The notes below the pieces were generated by a model that saw nothing but the letters and a program-made list of their open reading frames with translations, did not search any database and had not been told where the DNA came from. The translations under genes and the position numbers were made by a program. DNA of 17,802 bases from JAVBNW01 sp031551255 (GTDB taxonomy: Bacteria; Bacillota; Clostridia; Christensenellales; UBA1750): the NCBI GenBank assembly GCA_031551255.1, contig JAVBNW010000104.1:1-17802 (forward strand), written 5' to 3'. Each line of letters opens with the position of its first letter. Position 1 is the first letter of the stretch. Shown in pieces: positions 1-7,064 of the stretch.

Positions 1-28
1 CCTTTACCCGGGTTTCGTCTTCGATCAC
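1..28 (-). CDS. Start of an unidentified gene, cut by the window edge
   Basis: A GTG codon at 28-26 overlaps the stop codon of the ABC ATPase gene (shared GTGA, four bases). It is preceded seven bases upstream by a GGAGG embedded in the last codons of that gene. The nine visible codons read M-I-E-D-E-T-R-V-K. The overlap and placed ribosome binding site imply translational coupling, so this is probably another component of the export operon. The product cannot be named from nine residues. A second ATPase, a regulator or an accessory membrane protein are all possible. Confidence 0.6.
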
Positions 29-759
29 GTGCCTGCCTCCTTCCACGACTCCATCGGCGGAAGGGTCGCATCTTGCTGCGAAATCTCCTCGTGCCCGGTT
101 ACCTGCCCATCCTGCAAGGTGTATACCTCGTCGGCCAGTTCGATCATTTGCGGGTCGTGCGTCGTCATGATCACGGTCGACCCCTCTTGCTTAACAAGCT
201 GCCGAAACGTCATCACCGCTTGCAGACCCATGCGCGAATCAAGCTCCGCCGTGGGCTCGTCGGCAAAAATCACCCTGGGCTTATGGGCGATTGCGCGCGC
301 GATCGCCACGCGCTGCTGCTCGCCGCCCGAAAGCTCGCCCGGGCGGTGACGCATGCGCTTTTCAAGGCCGACGAACGAGAGGCACTCCTCGGCCCTCGCC
401 TGCCGAAGCTTTGCGGAGTAGCCCGCGAGCCTTAGGCCGAATTCTACGTTTTCCAACGCCGACATGCCGGATATGAGCGCCACGGACTGAAACACAAACC
501 CGAAATTTTTGCGCCGGAGCACGTCGCGCGCGCCCTCGCTCAGCGCCGAAATATCCCTGTCGTTAAAAAATACGCGGCCGTTCGTAGGTTTATCCAGCGC
601 GCCGAGCAGGTTGATCATGCACGTCTTACCCGAGCCCGAGCGCCCGCGCAGCACGGTAAAGCGGCCTTGGCATATCTCCATATTGATATCGCGCAGCGCG
701 TGCACGGCGCCCGCTCCGGATCCAAACACGCGATCGGCATGCTCCACGGTTAAAATCAT
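25..759 (-). CDS. ABC transporter ATP-binding protein, MacB/LolD-type
   Basis: This is the ATPase that energises the adjacent FtsX-type permease at the cytoplasmic face of the membrane. All nucleotide-binding motifs are visible in the 244 residues: Walker A GRSGSGKT at 39-46, Q-loop glutamine at about 91, signature LSGGE at 143-147, Walker B VIFADE at 163-168 followed by the D-loop AELDS, and the switch histidine at 201. Length and motif spacing match the LolD/MacB/FtsE group used with FtsX-like permeases. The ATG at 759-757 lies one base after the permease stop codon, with GGGGGAGGA just upstream inside the permease gene, so the two are translationally coupled. The 3' end overlaps the next gene by four bases. 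The substrate cannot be read from the ATPase; this class usually exports peptides, lipids or lipoproteins, or acts mechanically on the envelope. Confidence 0.95.
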   Translation of the reverse strand: MILTVEHADRVFGSGAGAVHALRDINMEICQGRFTVLRGRSGSGKTCMINLLGALDKPTNGRVFFNDRDISALSEGARDVLRRKNFGFVFQSVALISGMSALENVEFGLRLAGYSAKLRQARAEECLSFVGLEKRMRHRPGELSGGEQQRVAIARAIAHKPRVIFADEPTAELDSRMGLQAVMTFRQLVKQEGSTVIMTTHDPQMIELADEVYTLQDGQVTGHEEISQQDATLPPMESWKEAGT

Positions 760-760
760 G

Positions 761-3619
761 TCAGTCCTCCCCCAGCTTCAGCGCCTGCGCGATACGGATA
801 CGCGAAATCATTACGCCAAGAATCGCAAACCCGACGCTGAGCATCGCAAGGATGATCGCGTAGATCTTTTCATAATCCGAGCGGTTGGCCAGCACGCGGA
901 ACGGCGGCACCTGCTCGGAAGCATCGTACACCATCTGCAGAAGTGGCGCGAAGATCTGCGCAGTCGCCCCGCCCATCACCACCCCGACGATCACCGCAAC
1001 ACCGGAAATCAAGAGCTGCTCCCACAAGAGCATGCCTATGATCGAGCGCAGCGACATGCCCATCGCGCGCAGGATGCCGAACTGCAGTACACGGCTTCTG
1101 ATGGAGAGCACCCAATAGATAACAAAGCCGAAAAACGAAACCGTCATCGTCACGATAAACGCCATGGTGAGCGCGCCGTTCGTGCCTTGGAGCATCGGGT
1201 CGTTCTTTGCCTCGATCAGCTGCTGGCTGGAGTCGATCATGTCGATGGTGGGGAGCTCCTTTTCGGCGATCTGATCGTAGATCGCTTTGCTGGTGGCCCC
1301 GTCTTCCTTCGAATACCAAATTTGATACGGTTCAATGGCCGTCACCGCGCGCACCTTGGAAAGGTTGCACACCACAAAATACCTGCCCTCCGAACCCAGC
1401 GGGTTGTAGGTGGGCCAGTAGTCGATCAGCGCGTAGACCGTGAGCATCACGGGGTTTTGCTCCGACCAGGTAACGTTGATGATGTCGCCGGGCTTCACGC
1501 CGATTTTTTCGGCATAGGCGCGGGAAACGAGCGCGGCGCCGTCATCGGAGGATAAAATGTTCAGGTAGTCGTACCAATGCGGCTTGAGAAGTCCGTCGGG
1601 CATATAGGCCACCCTGCCGAAGACAGCGGGCTCGATGGCCATCATCGTGCCGCGTATCGAGCTTTTGCCGGGCGCCTGAAAGGTCGCCTCTTTGTTGATG
1701 AGCACCTTGGCCGCTTCCTTGACGCCCTTAAGCGAAGAATAGCTCTCAAACGGCGGCTCGACGTAAGTGATGTACGAGGCGTTGCCAAACCCCCGCGCGC
1801 CGCTCTCCACCTGCGCGCCGCTCAGCGAGCCCGCATCGTCCTTAGGGCGCTCGTTGGAGCGCCATTGGGGAATGAGCACCAAGTCCGCGCCGTTTTTGTA
1901 AAGGATTTTCTCCTCGACGTTTACGTTGATCGTATTGGCGGAGTTGGCCGAAAAGATGCCCAGCGACAGCGTGATGATTAAAAACAACATCAAAAACTGC
2001 TCCTGCCCGCCCGAGCGCCCCACCTGCACAAACGACGCGTACAGCGAGGGCGGCCAGCCCCTGCGGCCAAGCGCGTAGATGCCCCGGATGATCAGCGGAT
2101 AGAACCTAAGAAACAAAAGCCCCATGCCCAGGATAAACGCTGTGGAAAGAAGGAACAGCAGCGGATCGACCGGCACCTCGACCGACGCGCCGCCGGTCAG
2201 CGCTAGGGTAGTCTGGCGCATTTGGTACGCATACCATCCGTACGCGGCGACGCCCAGCAGGATAAAATCGATGCACGTCTTCTTCCACAGGGCGATCTTG
2301 CGCTTTGTCTTGCCCTGCTTTTGCTCCACGATGCCTACCTTGGATGCGAAGAAAGCCGGGATGAGCATCATCAGCACGATGCAGCCCGCCGCGGCCAGCG
2401 AAAACCTAAGCGCGCTCGCGGTGAACTCGATCGGCAGCGCGCGGCGCGAAACAAACTCTAAAAAGCCGTTGGATGAGCCGAGCATCGAGCAAATCCAATA
2501 TCCCAACGGCGGCCCGCAGGCCATCGCAACCCCTGCGACGAGCAGACTTTCGACCAGGTAAATGGCAAGAATCTGCAGCCTGCTCGCCCCGCGGCTCTTG
2601 AGGACGGCGATCTCGCCCTTTTCCGAATCGAGAATGAGCTGCGTCACCATAAACAGATAAAACGCGAGCATCACCAGAATCGGCACCTGCATCACCGAAA
2701 GCATGGTTCTGAGCGTCTGCTCGCGGTTGTTGTATTTTTTCATCAGGTCGAGCGATGGGGCCGAAACAGGCCCGGCATAGTACGAGCGGAGCCAGGTGAT
2801 GTTTTCCTCCAGCGCCTGCGTAACCGCCGGGAGATTGTCTATCTTGGCCATTTGGTAATCATAGGCGATGAACCACGTCGCCGCTTGCAGGAAGCAATCT
2901 TCGGTATAGATAAAATCCCGCATGGCGAGGTCGTAATCCATCACGAAATTGCCTTCGATTTGGTTGCCCCTGTCATACCAATAGAGCTGATCCGCAACAT
3001 CCATCTGAAAGACGCCTACGATCTTGAACTTTCGATTGTAGTCGTACACATCTTTGCCGTCCACGTAGCGCCTTGTTCTAGTGTCGGCGACCTCGTAGGT
3101 GTTGTCGAGCAGATATTTTGAGGTGTACATCATCCTTTCGGACATCATCACCTCATACACCCCGTCAACCGCATCGGTGGCGGGCAGCCTGCCCGCTACG
3201 ACGGTTACATGATCAAACACGCCGCTCTGGCTGACGAACTTTATGCTGCCGCCCTTGTCCTGCTCTTCTCCCATCTTTCGCGCGTGCAGCCACGTCAGCG
3301 CGATCGCGTGGGATTCGCTGCGGATGGGAAGGGAGACGTTCTCCTTGCGCGCGTCGATCTGCTGAAGGAAATAGTTGAGGTTGTTGAGCCTTTTTTCAAT
3401 CGGGTACGACGCGATGTTCAATTCAAAGGTGAAGCTGCCCGGATAATTGCCGGATCTTTGCTGGTACATCTCCAAATCGCGCCTGAGCATGCGGTTGAGC
3501 ACGCCCTCGGTGTACATTGGTATCGAAGCCACCATGCCGACCGCCAATACGGCGCCCAGCATAAGGCAAAGAAACATCCATTTATTGCTCCAAATTTTGC
3601 GAAAAACCATCAACAGCAA
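761..3619 (-). CDS. Large FtsX-family ABC permease
   Basis: A 952-residue membrane protein, the permease of the MacAB/Ykn-like system. It has a first helix at about 15-36, a long extracytoplasmic segment to about 300, and a helix cluster containing an FtsX-type loop with the stretch GEIAVLKSRGASRLQIL. After several more helices there is a second large extracytoplasmic domain and a C-terminal three-helix FtsX unit with a matching loop (QFGILRAMGMSLRSII). The two related units make this the long, duplicated permease form, with about ten helices in all. The preferred start is the TTG at 3619-3617, eight bases after GGAGGTG. An in-frame ATG three codons later would be 19 bases from GGAGG and is less likely. 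The gene follows the adaptor by 60 bases and is followed by the ATPase after one base. Substrate unknown. Confidence 0.92.
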   Translation of the reverse strand: MLLMVFRKIWSNKWMFLCLMLGAVLAVGMVASIPMYTEGVLNRMLRRDLEMYQQRSGNYPGSFTFELNIASYPIEKRLNNLNYFLQQIDARKENVSLPIRSESHAIALTWLHARKMGEEQDKGGSIKFVSQSGVFDHVTVVAGRLPATDAVDGVYEVMMSERMMYTSKYLLDNTYEVADTRTRRYVDGKDVYDYNRKFKIVGVFQMDVADQLYWYDRGNQIEGNFVMDYDLAMRDFIYTEDCFLQAATWFIAYDYQMAKIDNLPAVTQALEENITWLRSYYAGPVSAPSLDLMKKYNNREQTLRTMLSVMQVPILVMLAFYLFMVTQLILDSEKGEIAVLKSRGASRLQILAIYLVESLLVAGVAMACGPPLGYWICSMLGSSNGFLEFVSRRALPIEFTASALRFSLAAAGCIVLMMLIPAFFASKVGIVEQKQGKTKRKIALWKKTCIDFILLGVAAYGWYAYQMRQTTLALTGGASVEVPVDPLLFLLSTAFILGMGLLFLRFYPLIIRGIYALGRRGWPPSLYASFVQVGRSGGQEQFLMLFLIITLSLGIFSANSANTINVNVEEKILYKNGADLVLIPQWRSNERPKDDAGSLSGAQVESGARGFGNASYITYVEPPFESYSSLKGVKEAAKVLINKEATFQAPGKSSIRGTMMAIEPAVFGRVAYMPDGLLKPHWYDYLNILSSDDGAALVSRAYAEKIGVKPGDIINVTWSEQNPVMLTVYALIDYWPTYNPLGSEGRYFVVCNLSKVRAVTAIEPYQIWYSKEDGATSKAIYDQIAEKELPTIDMIDSSQQLIEAKNDPMLQGTNGALTMAFIVTMTVSFFGFVIYWVLSIRSRVLQFGILRAMGMSLRSIIGMLLWEQLLISGVAVIVGVVMGGATAQIFAPLLQMVYDASEQVPPFRVLANRSDYEKIYAIILAMLSVGFAILGVMISRIRIAQALKLGED

Positions 3620-3679
3620 ACGAGCGTCACCTCCAACCGTCCGAGCCCGCCCAATGGCGATAGCGCATGCAAGCGGGGA

Positions 3680-4933
3680 TCAGGGCATGATGACCAGCTC
3701 GCCGGCCGCGAGCCCCTTGACGACTTCGACCTCGGTCGAAGTCTCGATGCCGGTCTCCACATCCCGCTCGATCTTTACGCCGTCCACGAGCAGGTTTACG
3801 AACTTGCGCCCCCAAAAGGAGTTAATACAGTTTTTCGGAAGCACGATTACGCCCTCTTCGCGCTTGAGCACCGTGGTAACTTTGGCGGAATCGCCCATCG
3901 TTACGCCCTCGGTTAGGTTATCCACTACAAAGTGCACTTCGCTCACCAGCTTGCCGTCCACGGTGGGAACGGTGGTAGGGTCCGCCGCAACCGTGCCCTT
4001 GTATGTGTTCGTGCGAATGGCGACGCTTACCTCCATGCCCACGGTGAACATGTGTGCGCTGTCTCCGGAATAGGTAAGGGTAATCTGCGTAGGATCGGAA
4101 ATACGGAACAGCGTTACGTAGCCTTCGGCGTTTTGCCCGATTTCCAACGCCGGTAAAACATAGCTGACGACCCCGTCAAACGGCGCGAACAGCTGCGCGT
4201 TTTTAAGGTCGCCCTGCAAATCCGAAAGGTAGTTTTGCTGCTTCTGAAGCTCAAGCTCGGCCTGCCTAACGCGCGCCGCCTGATCCTGAGAATCTTTTTG
4301 CGGGTCCTGGTCCTTCTTCCACTGCTCGTACTCGGCCTGAACCGATTCAAGTTCCAGTTTCGCCTTTTGAATCGCGAAGCGCTGCGTATCCAGCTGGCGC
4401 ACCATGTCTTCGCGCTTTTTAGCGTCGAGCGTATCTCTATACAACCTATCGTAATCCACTTCGAGGTTGCGATATTTTTCCTCTTCAATCTCAACGTTCA
4501 GCTCGGCACGCTCGATGCGCGTCATATCGAACGAGGCGTCGGAAACCTGCACGCGCTGCGCGTTTTCCAGGGAAAGTCTCGCTTTTTCCACCTCTATGCC
4601 CTGCTGGCGTATCTGGCGCTTGAGGGATTCGCTGTTAAGCTCGATCAAAAGATCGCCCTCTTTGACCTGTTGCCCGAGCTTGACGCGGATGTCGGCAATC
4701 CTGCCCCCCTGCCCCTCAAAGGCAACCGATGCCGTTTTGCTGGGAGAGAAATTCGCATATACGTCCAGCTTTTGCTCGATGTCGCCCGCCTTGGCCTCCA
4801 TCGTGCGGTAGACGACCTCGGCGGGTTCCACCAACGGCGGAGCGAGCAGCTCCTCTTCCTGCGGAAACAGAAAGGTGCAACCTGAAAGCAGAGCCGCCAT
4901 AAGAACAAAAGACGCCAAGCGTAGCCCGCGCAT
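3680..4933 (-). CDS. Lipoprotein HlyD/MacA-like adaptor of the ABC exporter
   Basis: A 417-residue membrane-anchored adaptor. The N-terminus is a lipoprotein signal peptide ending in the lipobox LLSGC, with the lipidated Cys at 19, so the protein would sit on the outer face of the membrane. A first half-lipoyl/barrel strand region (about 45-90) is followed by a long charged, Glu/Lys/Gln-rich helical hairpin (about 95-240). The second half of the lipoyl motif follows, LFAPFDGVVSYVLPALEIGQ, then a beta-barrel domain. This is the order seen in MacA, YknX and RND adaptors. The ATG at 4933-4931 has AAAGGGGG seven bases upstream and a good promoter about 30 bases before it. It is the first gene of the operon. 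In a monoderm the long coiled coil has no outer-membrane channel to dock to; YknX-type adaptors are the precedent. Confidence 0.9.
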   Translation of the reverse strand: MRGLRLASFVLMAALLSGCTFLFPQEEELLAPPLVEPAEVVYRTMEAKAGDIEQKLDVYANFSPSKTASVAFEGQGGRIADIRVKLGQQVKEGDLLIELNSESLKRQIRQQGIEVEKARLSLENAQRVQVSDASFDMTRIERAELNVEIEEEKYRNLEVDYDRLYRDTLDAKKREDMVRQLDTQRFAIQKAKLELESVQAEYEQWKKDQDPQKDSQDQAARVRQAELELQKQQNYLSDLQGDLKNAQLFAPFDGVVSYVLPALEIGQNAEGYVTLFRISDPTQITLTYSGDSAHMFTVGMEVSVAIRTNTYKGTVAADPTTVPTVDGKLVSEVHFVVDNLTEGVTMGDSAKVTTVLKREEGVIVLPKNCINSFWGRKFVNLLVDGVKIERDVETGIETSTEVEVVKGLAAGELVIMP

Positions 4934-4959
4934 GTGAATTCCCCCTTTACGCTCTCTTT

Positions 4960-4988
4960 ATGATATCACAGCCGGTTTCTTTCCACAA
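4960..4988 (-). promoter_or_regulatory. Probable sigma-A promoter of the export operon
   Basis: Reading the minus strand, TTGTGG at 4988-4983 is followed after 17 bases by TATCAT at 4965-4960. This is a close match to the TTGACA/TATAAT consensus at ideal spacing. It sits 27 bases before the ATG of the adaptor gene, leaving a short leader that holds AAAGGGGG. A perfect 12-base palindrome, CATGTATACATG at 5015-5026, lies 26 bases upstream of the -35 box and could be an operator or activator site; that is inference. Confidence 0.6.
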
Positions 4989-5014
4989 TCGCGGCTAAAA
5001 GTTGGAACGTATTT

Positions 5015-5026
5015 CATGTATACATG
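5015..5026. promoter_or_regulatory. Perfect 12-base palindrome, possible operator
   Basis: CATGTATACATG reads identically on both strands. It lies between the divergent export operon and the membrane-protein gene, just upstream of the predicted leftward promoter. Such a symmetric site suits a dimeric regulator, but no regulator gene is visible in the window and a palindrome this short can occur by chance. Confidence 0.25.
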
Positions 5027-5090
5027 CCTAAACTTTTTCGCAAGGAGAAGACGGGATAGCTGCCCTATGCTTTGATGAAGGCGTTGCTTT

Positions 5091-5116
5091 ATGCGAGCGC
5101 CGCTCGCATCTTTTTC
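5091..5116 (+). terminator. Terminator-like hairpin with T-tract, no gene upstream
   Basis: ATGCGAG (5091-5097) and CTCGCAT (5103-5109) form a seven-base stem with a five-base loop, followed at once by CTTTTTC. It has the form of an intrinsic terminator for rightward transcription. No rightward gene lies before it in the 4934-5090 interval, so it may end a small untranslated transcript, block read-through, or be accidental. Confidence 0.35.
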
Positions 5117-5302
5117 TTCCGAAACATCCGATGGCGATGGGCACATTTACATTTCATTCCTTTGCCGAGCGTAATTTTTGCGGTGTAAGCCGTTGTATCC
5201 AAAGAAATGAAATCGCGCTACAATAACGGCGCATTGGGAGATCAACGCGCGCAGGTATGCGGCTCTTTACGGACAAACAATCCATTCAAGGAGGTGTCTT
5301 CC

Positions 5303-5809
5303 ATAAAGGCGCAACAATCGTCGGCCACCGCCGCATACAGCCTGTCGGCATGCATCCCGTTGCTGATCGCAGTGTTCTCACTGCCGCTATTCCTGCTCGG
5401 CAAGTCGCTTGTACAAAATAATGATAGCGGCCTTTCCGTTTTTTTTGATAACCTTCCCTTTATTCTGATGGTGGTTGCCGGGTTGTTGAACCCTTTTTAT
5501 CAAATCGCGCTGTCCGGCCGGTTCTCTTTGCGCCGCAACGTGCGCTTGTCTCTGTGTTGGGCAATGTCCCTGTCTTTGAGTTGCGCCTATCCCTATGCGG
5601 CGTATTTTGCTATGTGCGTTGCGCCCGTCTATTTTCTGGAATCCGGCCCGTATGATTCTTTAGGAAACGCTTTATCGCTGTATATAACGTGGGCGGTTGC
5701 GGCCATAGCCGTCGTCATCGCATCAATCGGGCTGGCAGCGATAGCCTGTGTCAAGATTCGCCGCAAACAAAAGGCCATGCAAACCAATCGGCAGCGCGCC
5801 GAAGAATAG
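5303..5809 (+). CDS. Small four-helix membrane protein, unknown function, apparent ATA start
   Basis: The 168-residue product has four hydrophobic segments: IPLLIAVFSLPLFLLG near the N-terminus, NLPFILMVVAGLLNPF, a Ser/Cys-rich segment LSLCWAMSLSLSCAYPYAAY, and AVAAIAVVIASIGLAAIAC. A basic cytoplasmic-type tail (KIRRKQKAMQTNRQRAEE) follows. I do not recognise the family. Start choice is unusual. A near-perfect AAGGAGGTG at 5288-5296 stands eight bases (counted from GGAGG) before the in-frame ATA at 5303. The only in-frame ATG upstream (5207) has no ribosome binding site and would add a polar 32-residue tail before the first helix. If ATA is not used, the gene runs 5207-5809. The next gene starts 13 bases after the stop, so the two are probably co-transcribed. 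Confidence 0.7.
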   Translation: MKAQQSSATAAYSLSACIPLLIAVFSLPLFLLGKSLVQNNDSGLSVFFDNLPFILMVVAGLLNPFYQIALSGRFSLRRNVRLSLCWAMSLSLSCAYPYAAYFAMCVAPVYFLESGPYDSLGNALSLYITWAVAAIAVVIASIGLAAIACVKIRRKQKAMQTNRQRAEE

Positions 5810-5822
5810 AGGGAGGCTCTAT

Positions 5823-6563
5823 ATGATGTTACCTTGCAAACAAAGCCGATTGGCGATTTTAGCATTTGCACTGTTTATGCTGGCTTCATGCGCCAACGCC
5901 GGTATGGACGGCGCGGACGCCTCAAGCAATCCGGCAAGTATAACCGCCCCTGAGCCGGAAGAAAGATTCTTTGCAAAAATGATCTTGATTACGCTGGAAA
6001 GCGATGCGCACTCCGATAACATATGGAGCTATGTTGAAAGTGAGGAAGGCATTGTATCCTCCGGCTCAACCGATGAATACTATCGGGAAGATGCCGCTGA
6101 AAAAGGTTACACCGTGCCGGAAGAGACGGCGCCGGGAACGGTAGACTTCGTCTTTGTCGGTTTGAAAGAGGGGAAAGTAACTTTGAGCTTTACTCTGTCA
6201 AACCCGGAGGCTGCCGACGCAGAACCTGAACGCGTCACCGAATATGTACTCAGGGTTCGTTCCGATAAAACGATTGAAGTACTTTTTGATCAGGCCGCGG
6301 ACGGCCCGCAACTGGATGATCGCGTCCCCGGAGCCAAGGCGAAGGCGAAGACGGATTCGGGCAGTGATATAGAGGGCCGGGTGACGGAATCCTTATCAGG
6401 AACTATTTTTAAGGTTGAGCTTGAGAACGGAAACGTGATTACCGCATCGCTTACATCAAAACTCAAACTTGAGAAAATAAAAATTACAACGGGTGATACG
6501 GTAAAAGTTACACTGAATCCATCCGATTTATCCAAAGGAGAAATCATTTACAGATATAAATAG
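5823..6563 (+). CDS. Lipoprotein with chagasin-like domain and C-terminal IF-1-like OB domain
   Basis: The 246 residues begin with a lipoprotein signal peptide (LAILAFALFMLASC, lipidated Cys at 23), then a Ser/Ala/Pro-rich spacer. Residues about 53-155 look like a beta-sandwich of the I42/chagasin type, with a VDFVFVGLKEGKVTLSF core and a closing YVLRVRSD strand. The inhibitor loop motif NPTTGY is not conserved. After a linker containing AKAKAKTDSG, residues 182-246 match translation initiation factor IF-1 closely: IFKVELENGNVITA, ITTGDTVKV, and the ending DLSKGEIIYRYK. From memory of E. coli InfA I count about half the residues identical. ATG at 5823 has GGAGG six bases upstream; a second ATG follows directly. 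The export signal places the IF-1-like domain outside the cytoplasm, so a role in initiation is unlikely. Nucleic-acid or other ligand binding at the cell surface is only a guess. Confidence 0.85.
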   Translation: MMLPCKQSRLAILAFALFMLASCANAGMDGADASSNPASITAPEPEERFFAKMILITLESDAHSDNIWSYVESEEGIVSSGSTDEYYREDAAEKGYTVPEETAPGTVDFVFVGLKEGKVTLSFTLSNPEAADAEPERVTEYVLRVRSDKTIEVLFDQAADGPQLDDRVPGAKAKAKTDSGSDIEGRVTESLSGTIFKVELENGNVITASLTSKLKLEKIKITTGDTVKVTLNPSDLSKGEIIYRYK

Positions 6564-6572
6564 CTATCGTCG

Positions 6573-6618
6573 ACCAACTCCAAAATCTCGCCTCGCACGC
6601 TCTGGTTTTGGGGCTGGT
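6573..6618 (+). terminator. Imperfect hairpin after the IF-1-like lipoprotein gene
   Basis: ACCAACTCCAAAA (6573-6585) can pair with TTTTGGGGCTGGT (6606-6618) with one A-C mismatch and one G-T pair across a 20-base loop, ten bases after the stop codon. There is no clear T-tract afterwards, so it is only a weak terminator candidate. Confidence 0.25.
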
Positions 6619-6760
6619 TCACTATAAAATAAAACGGTGAAAGTATAGCCGCAGAAGGTTCGCAGATATTTTAGCGTCCAAATCCCTAGCCGGGTACAGG
6701 ATCAGCAAGAATGCTCTTCGTGCTACAAGGCGGAGCTTGCCGTTCATACGGGGATTTACA

Positions 6761-6794
6761 AGCGCCCGCATGTTCTTTGGAACATGCGGGCGCT
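6761..6794. repeat. Perfect 15-base inverted repeat with 4-base loop
   Basis: AGCGCCCGCATGTTC (6761-6775) and GAACATGCGGGCGCT (6780-6794) are exact reverse complements around TTTG. The stem is unusually long and perfect, with no T-tract on either side, so it is not a standard intrinsic terminator. It may be a REP-like palindrome, an mRNA-stabilising hairpin at the 3' end of the araB transcript, or a recombination remnant. Confidence 0.6.
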
Positions 6795-6812
6795 CAGCAC
6801 GATGACATAGCA

Positions 6813-6837
6813 GGGTGCGGGCGCTACCCCCGCACCC
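6813..6837. terminator. GC-rich hairpin, possible terminator
   Basis: GGGTGCGGG (6813-6821) pairs perfectly with CCCGCACCC (6829-6837) over a seven-base loop, followed on the plus strand by TTTGGGATTTTAT. The T-tract is interrupted, so the terminator call for rightward transcription is moderate. It lies 19 bases after the longer repeat at 6761-6794, and together they form a tandem hairpin block. Confidence 0.4.
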
Positions 6838-6991
6838 TTTGGGATTTTATCCCCGAGCCCATCCTAAGAATGTCGTATGTGGGTACTCTTGAAATGGGAT
6901 TTCTAAGGGGTATGCCACTTAAACCGCCGGTGGCTTTTGCCGTTCCCCTTTTTCGACACAAGAAGATGCAAGTCCTCGATACAACTCGTGC

Positions 6992-7036
6992 ATGCCGGAT
7001 TTCCTTGATAGTATTGAAAATGCGGTCATCCGGCAT
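6992..7036 (-). repeat. Inverted repeat near the 3' end of araB
   Basis: ATGCCGGAT (6992-7000) and ATCCGGCAT (7028-7036) pair perfectly, and TGC/GCA can extend the stem with a one-base bulge. It begins 28 bases beyond the araB stop codon in the transcribed direction. It could form a 3' untranslated hairpin of the araB message; no T-tract follows closely. Confidence 0.35.
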
Positions 7037-7064
7037 TGCACACAGAGGCCCTCCCATAGGATAC

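Larger units (their letters stand above)
6564..7064. other. Gene-free interval of 500 bases holding several hairpins
   Basis: No convincing gene is present between the convergent ends of the lipoprotein gene and araB. A frame of 129 codons on the plus strand runs through the middle, but it is read across perfect inverted repeats, has no ribosome binding site and resembles no family. The interval holds the inverted repeats at 6761-6794, 6813-6837 and 6992-7036. These probably include the terminators of the two converging transcripts. Confidence 0.5.

Noticed and set aside
509..1555. Long plus-strand open frame antisense to the permease
   Set aside because: It is a frame shadow typical of GC-rich coding DNA; the His/Arg/Asp-rich translation resembles no protein, and the opposite strand is clearly coding.
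4958..5146. Minus-strand open frame of 62 codons in the divergent region
   Set aside because: It covers the predicted promoter of the export operon and has no ribosome binding site.
5076..5189. Short plus-strand frame of 37 codons with ATG after AAGGAG
   Set aside because: The AAGGAG is too far upstream, the frame runs through the terminator-like hairpin, and there is no supporting feature.
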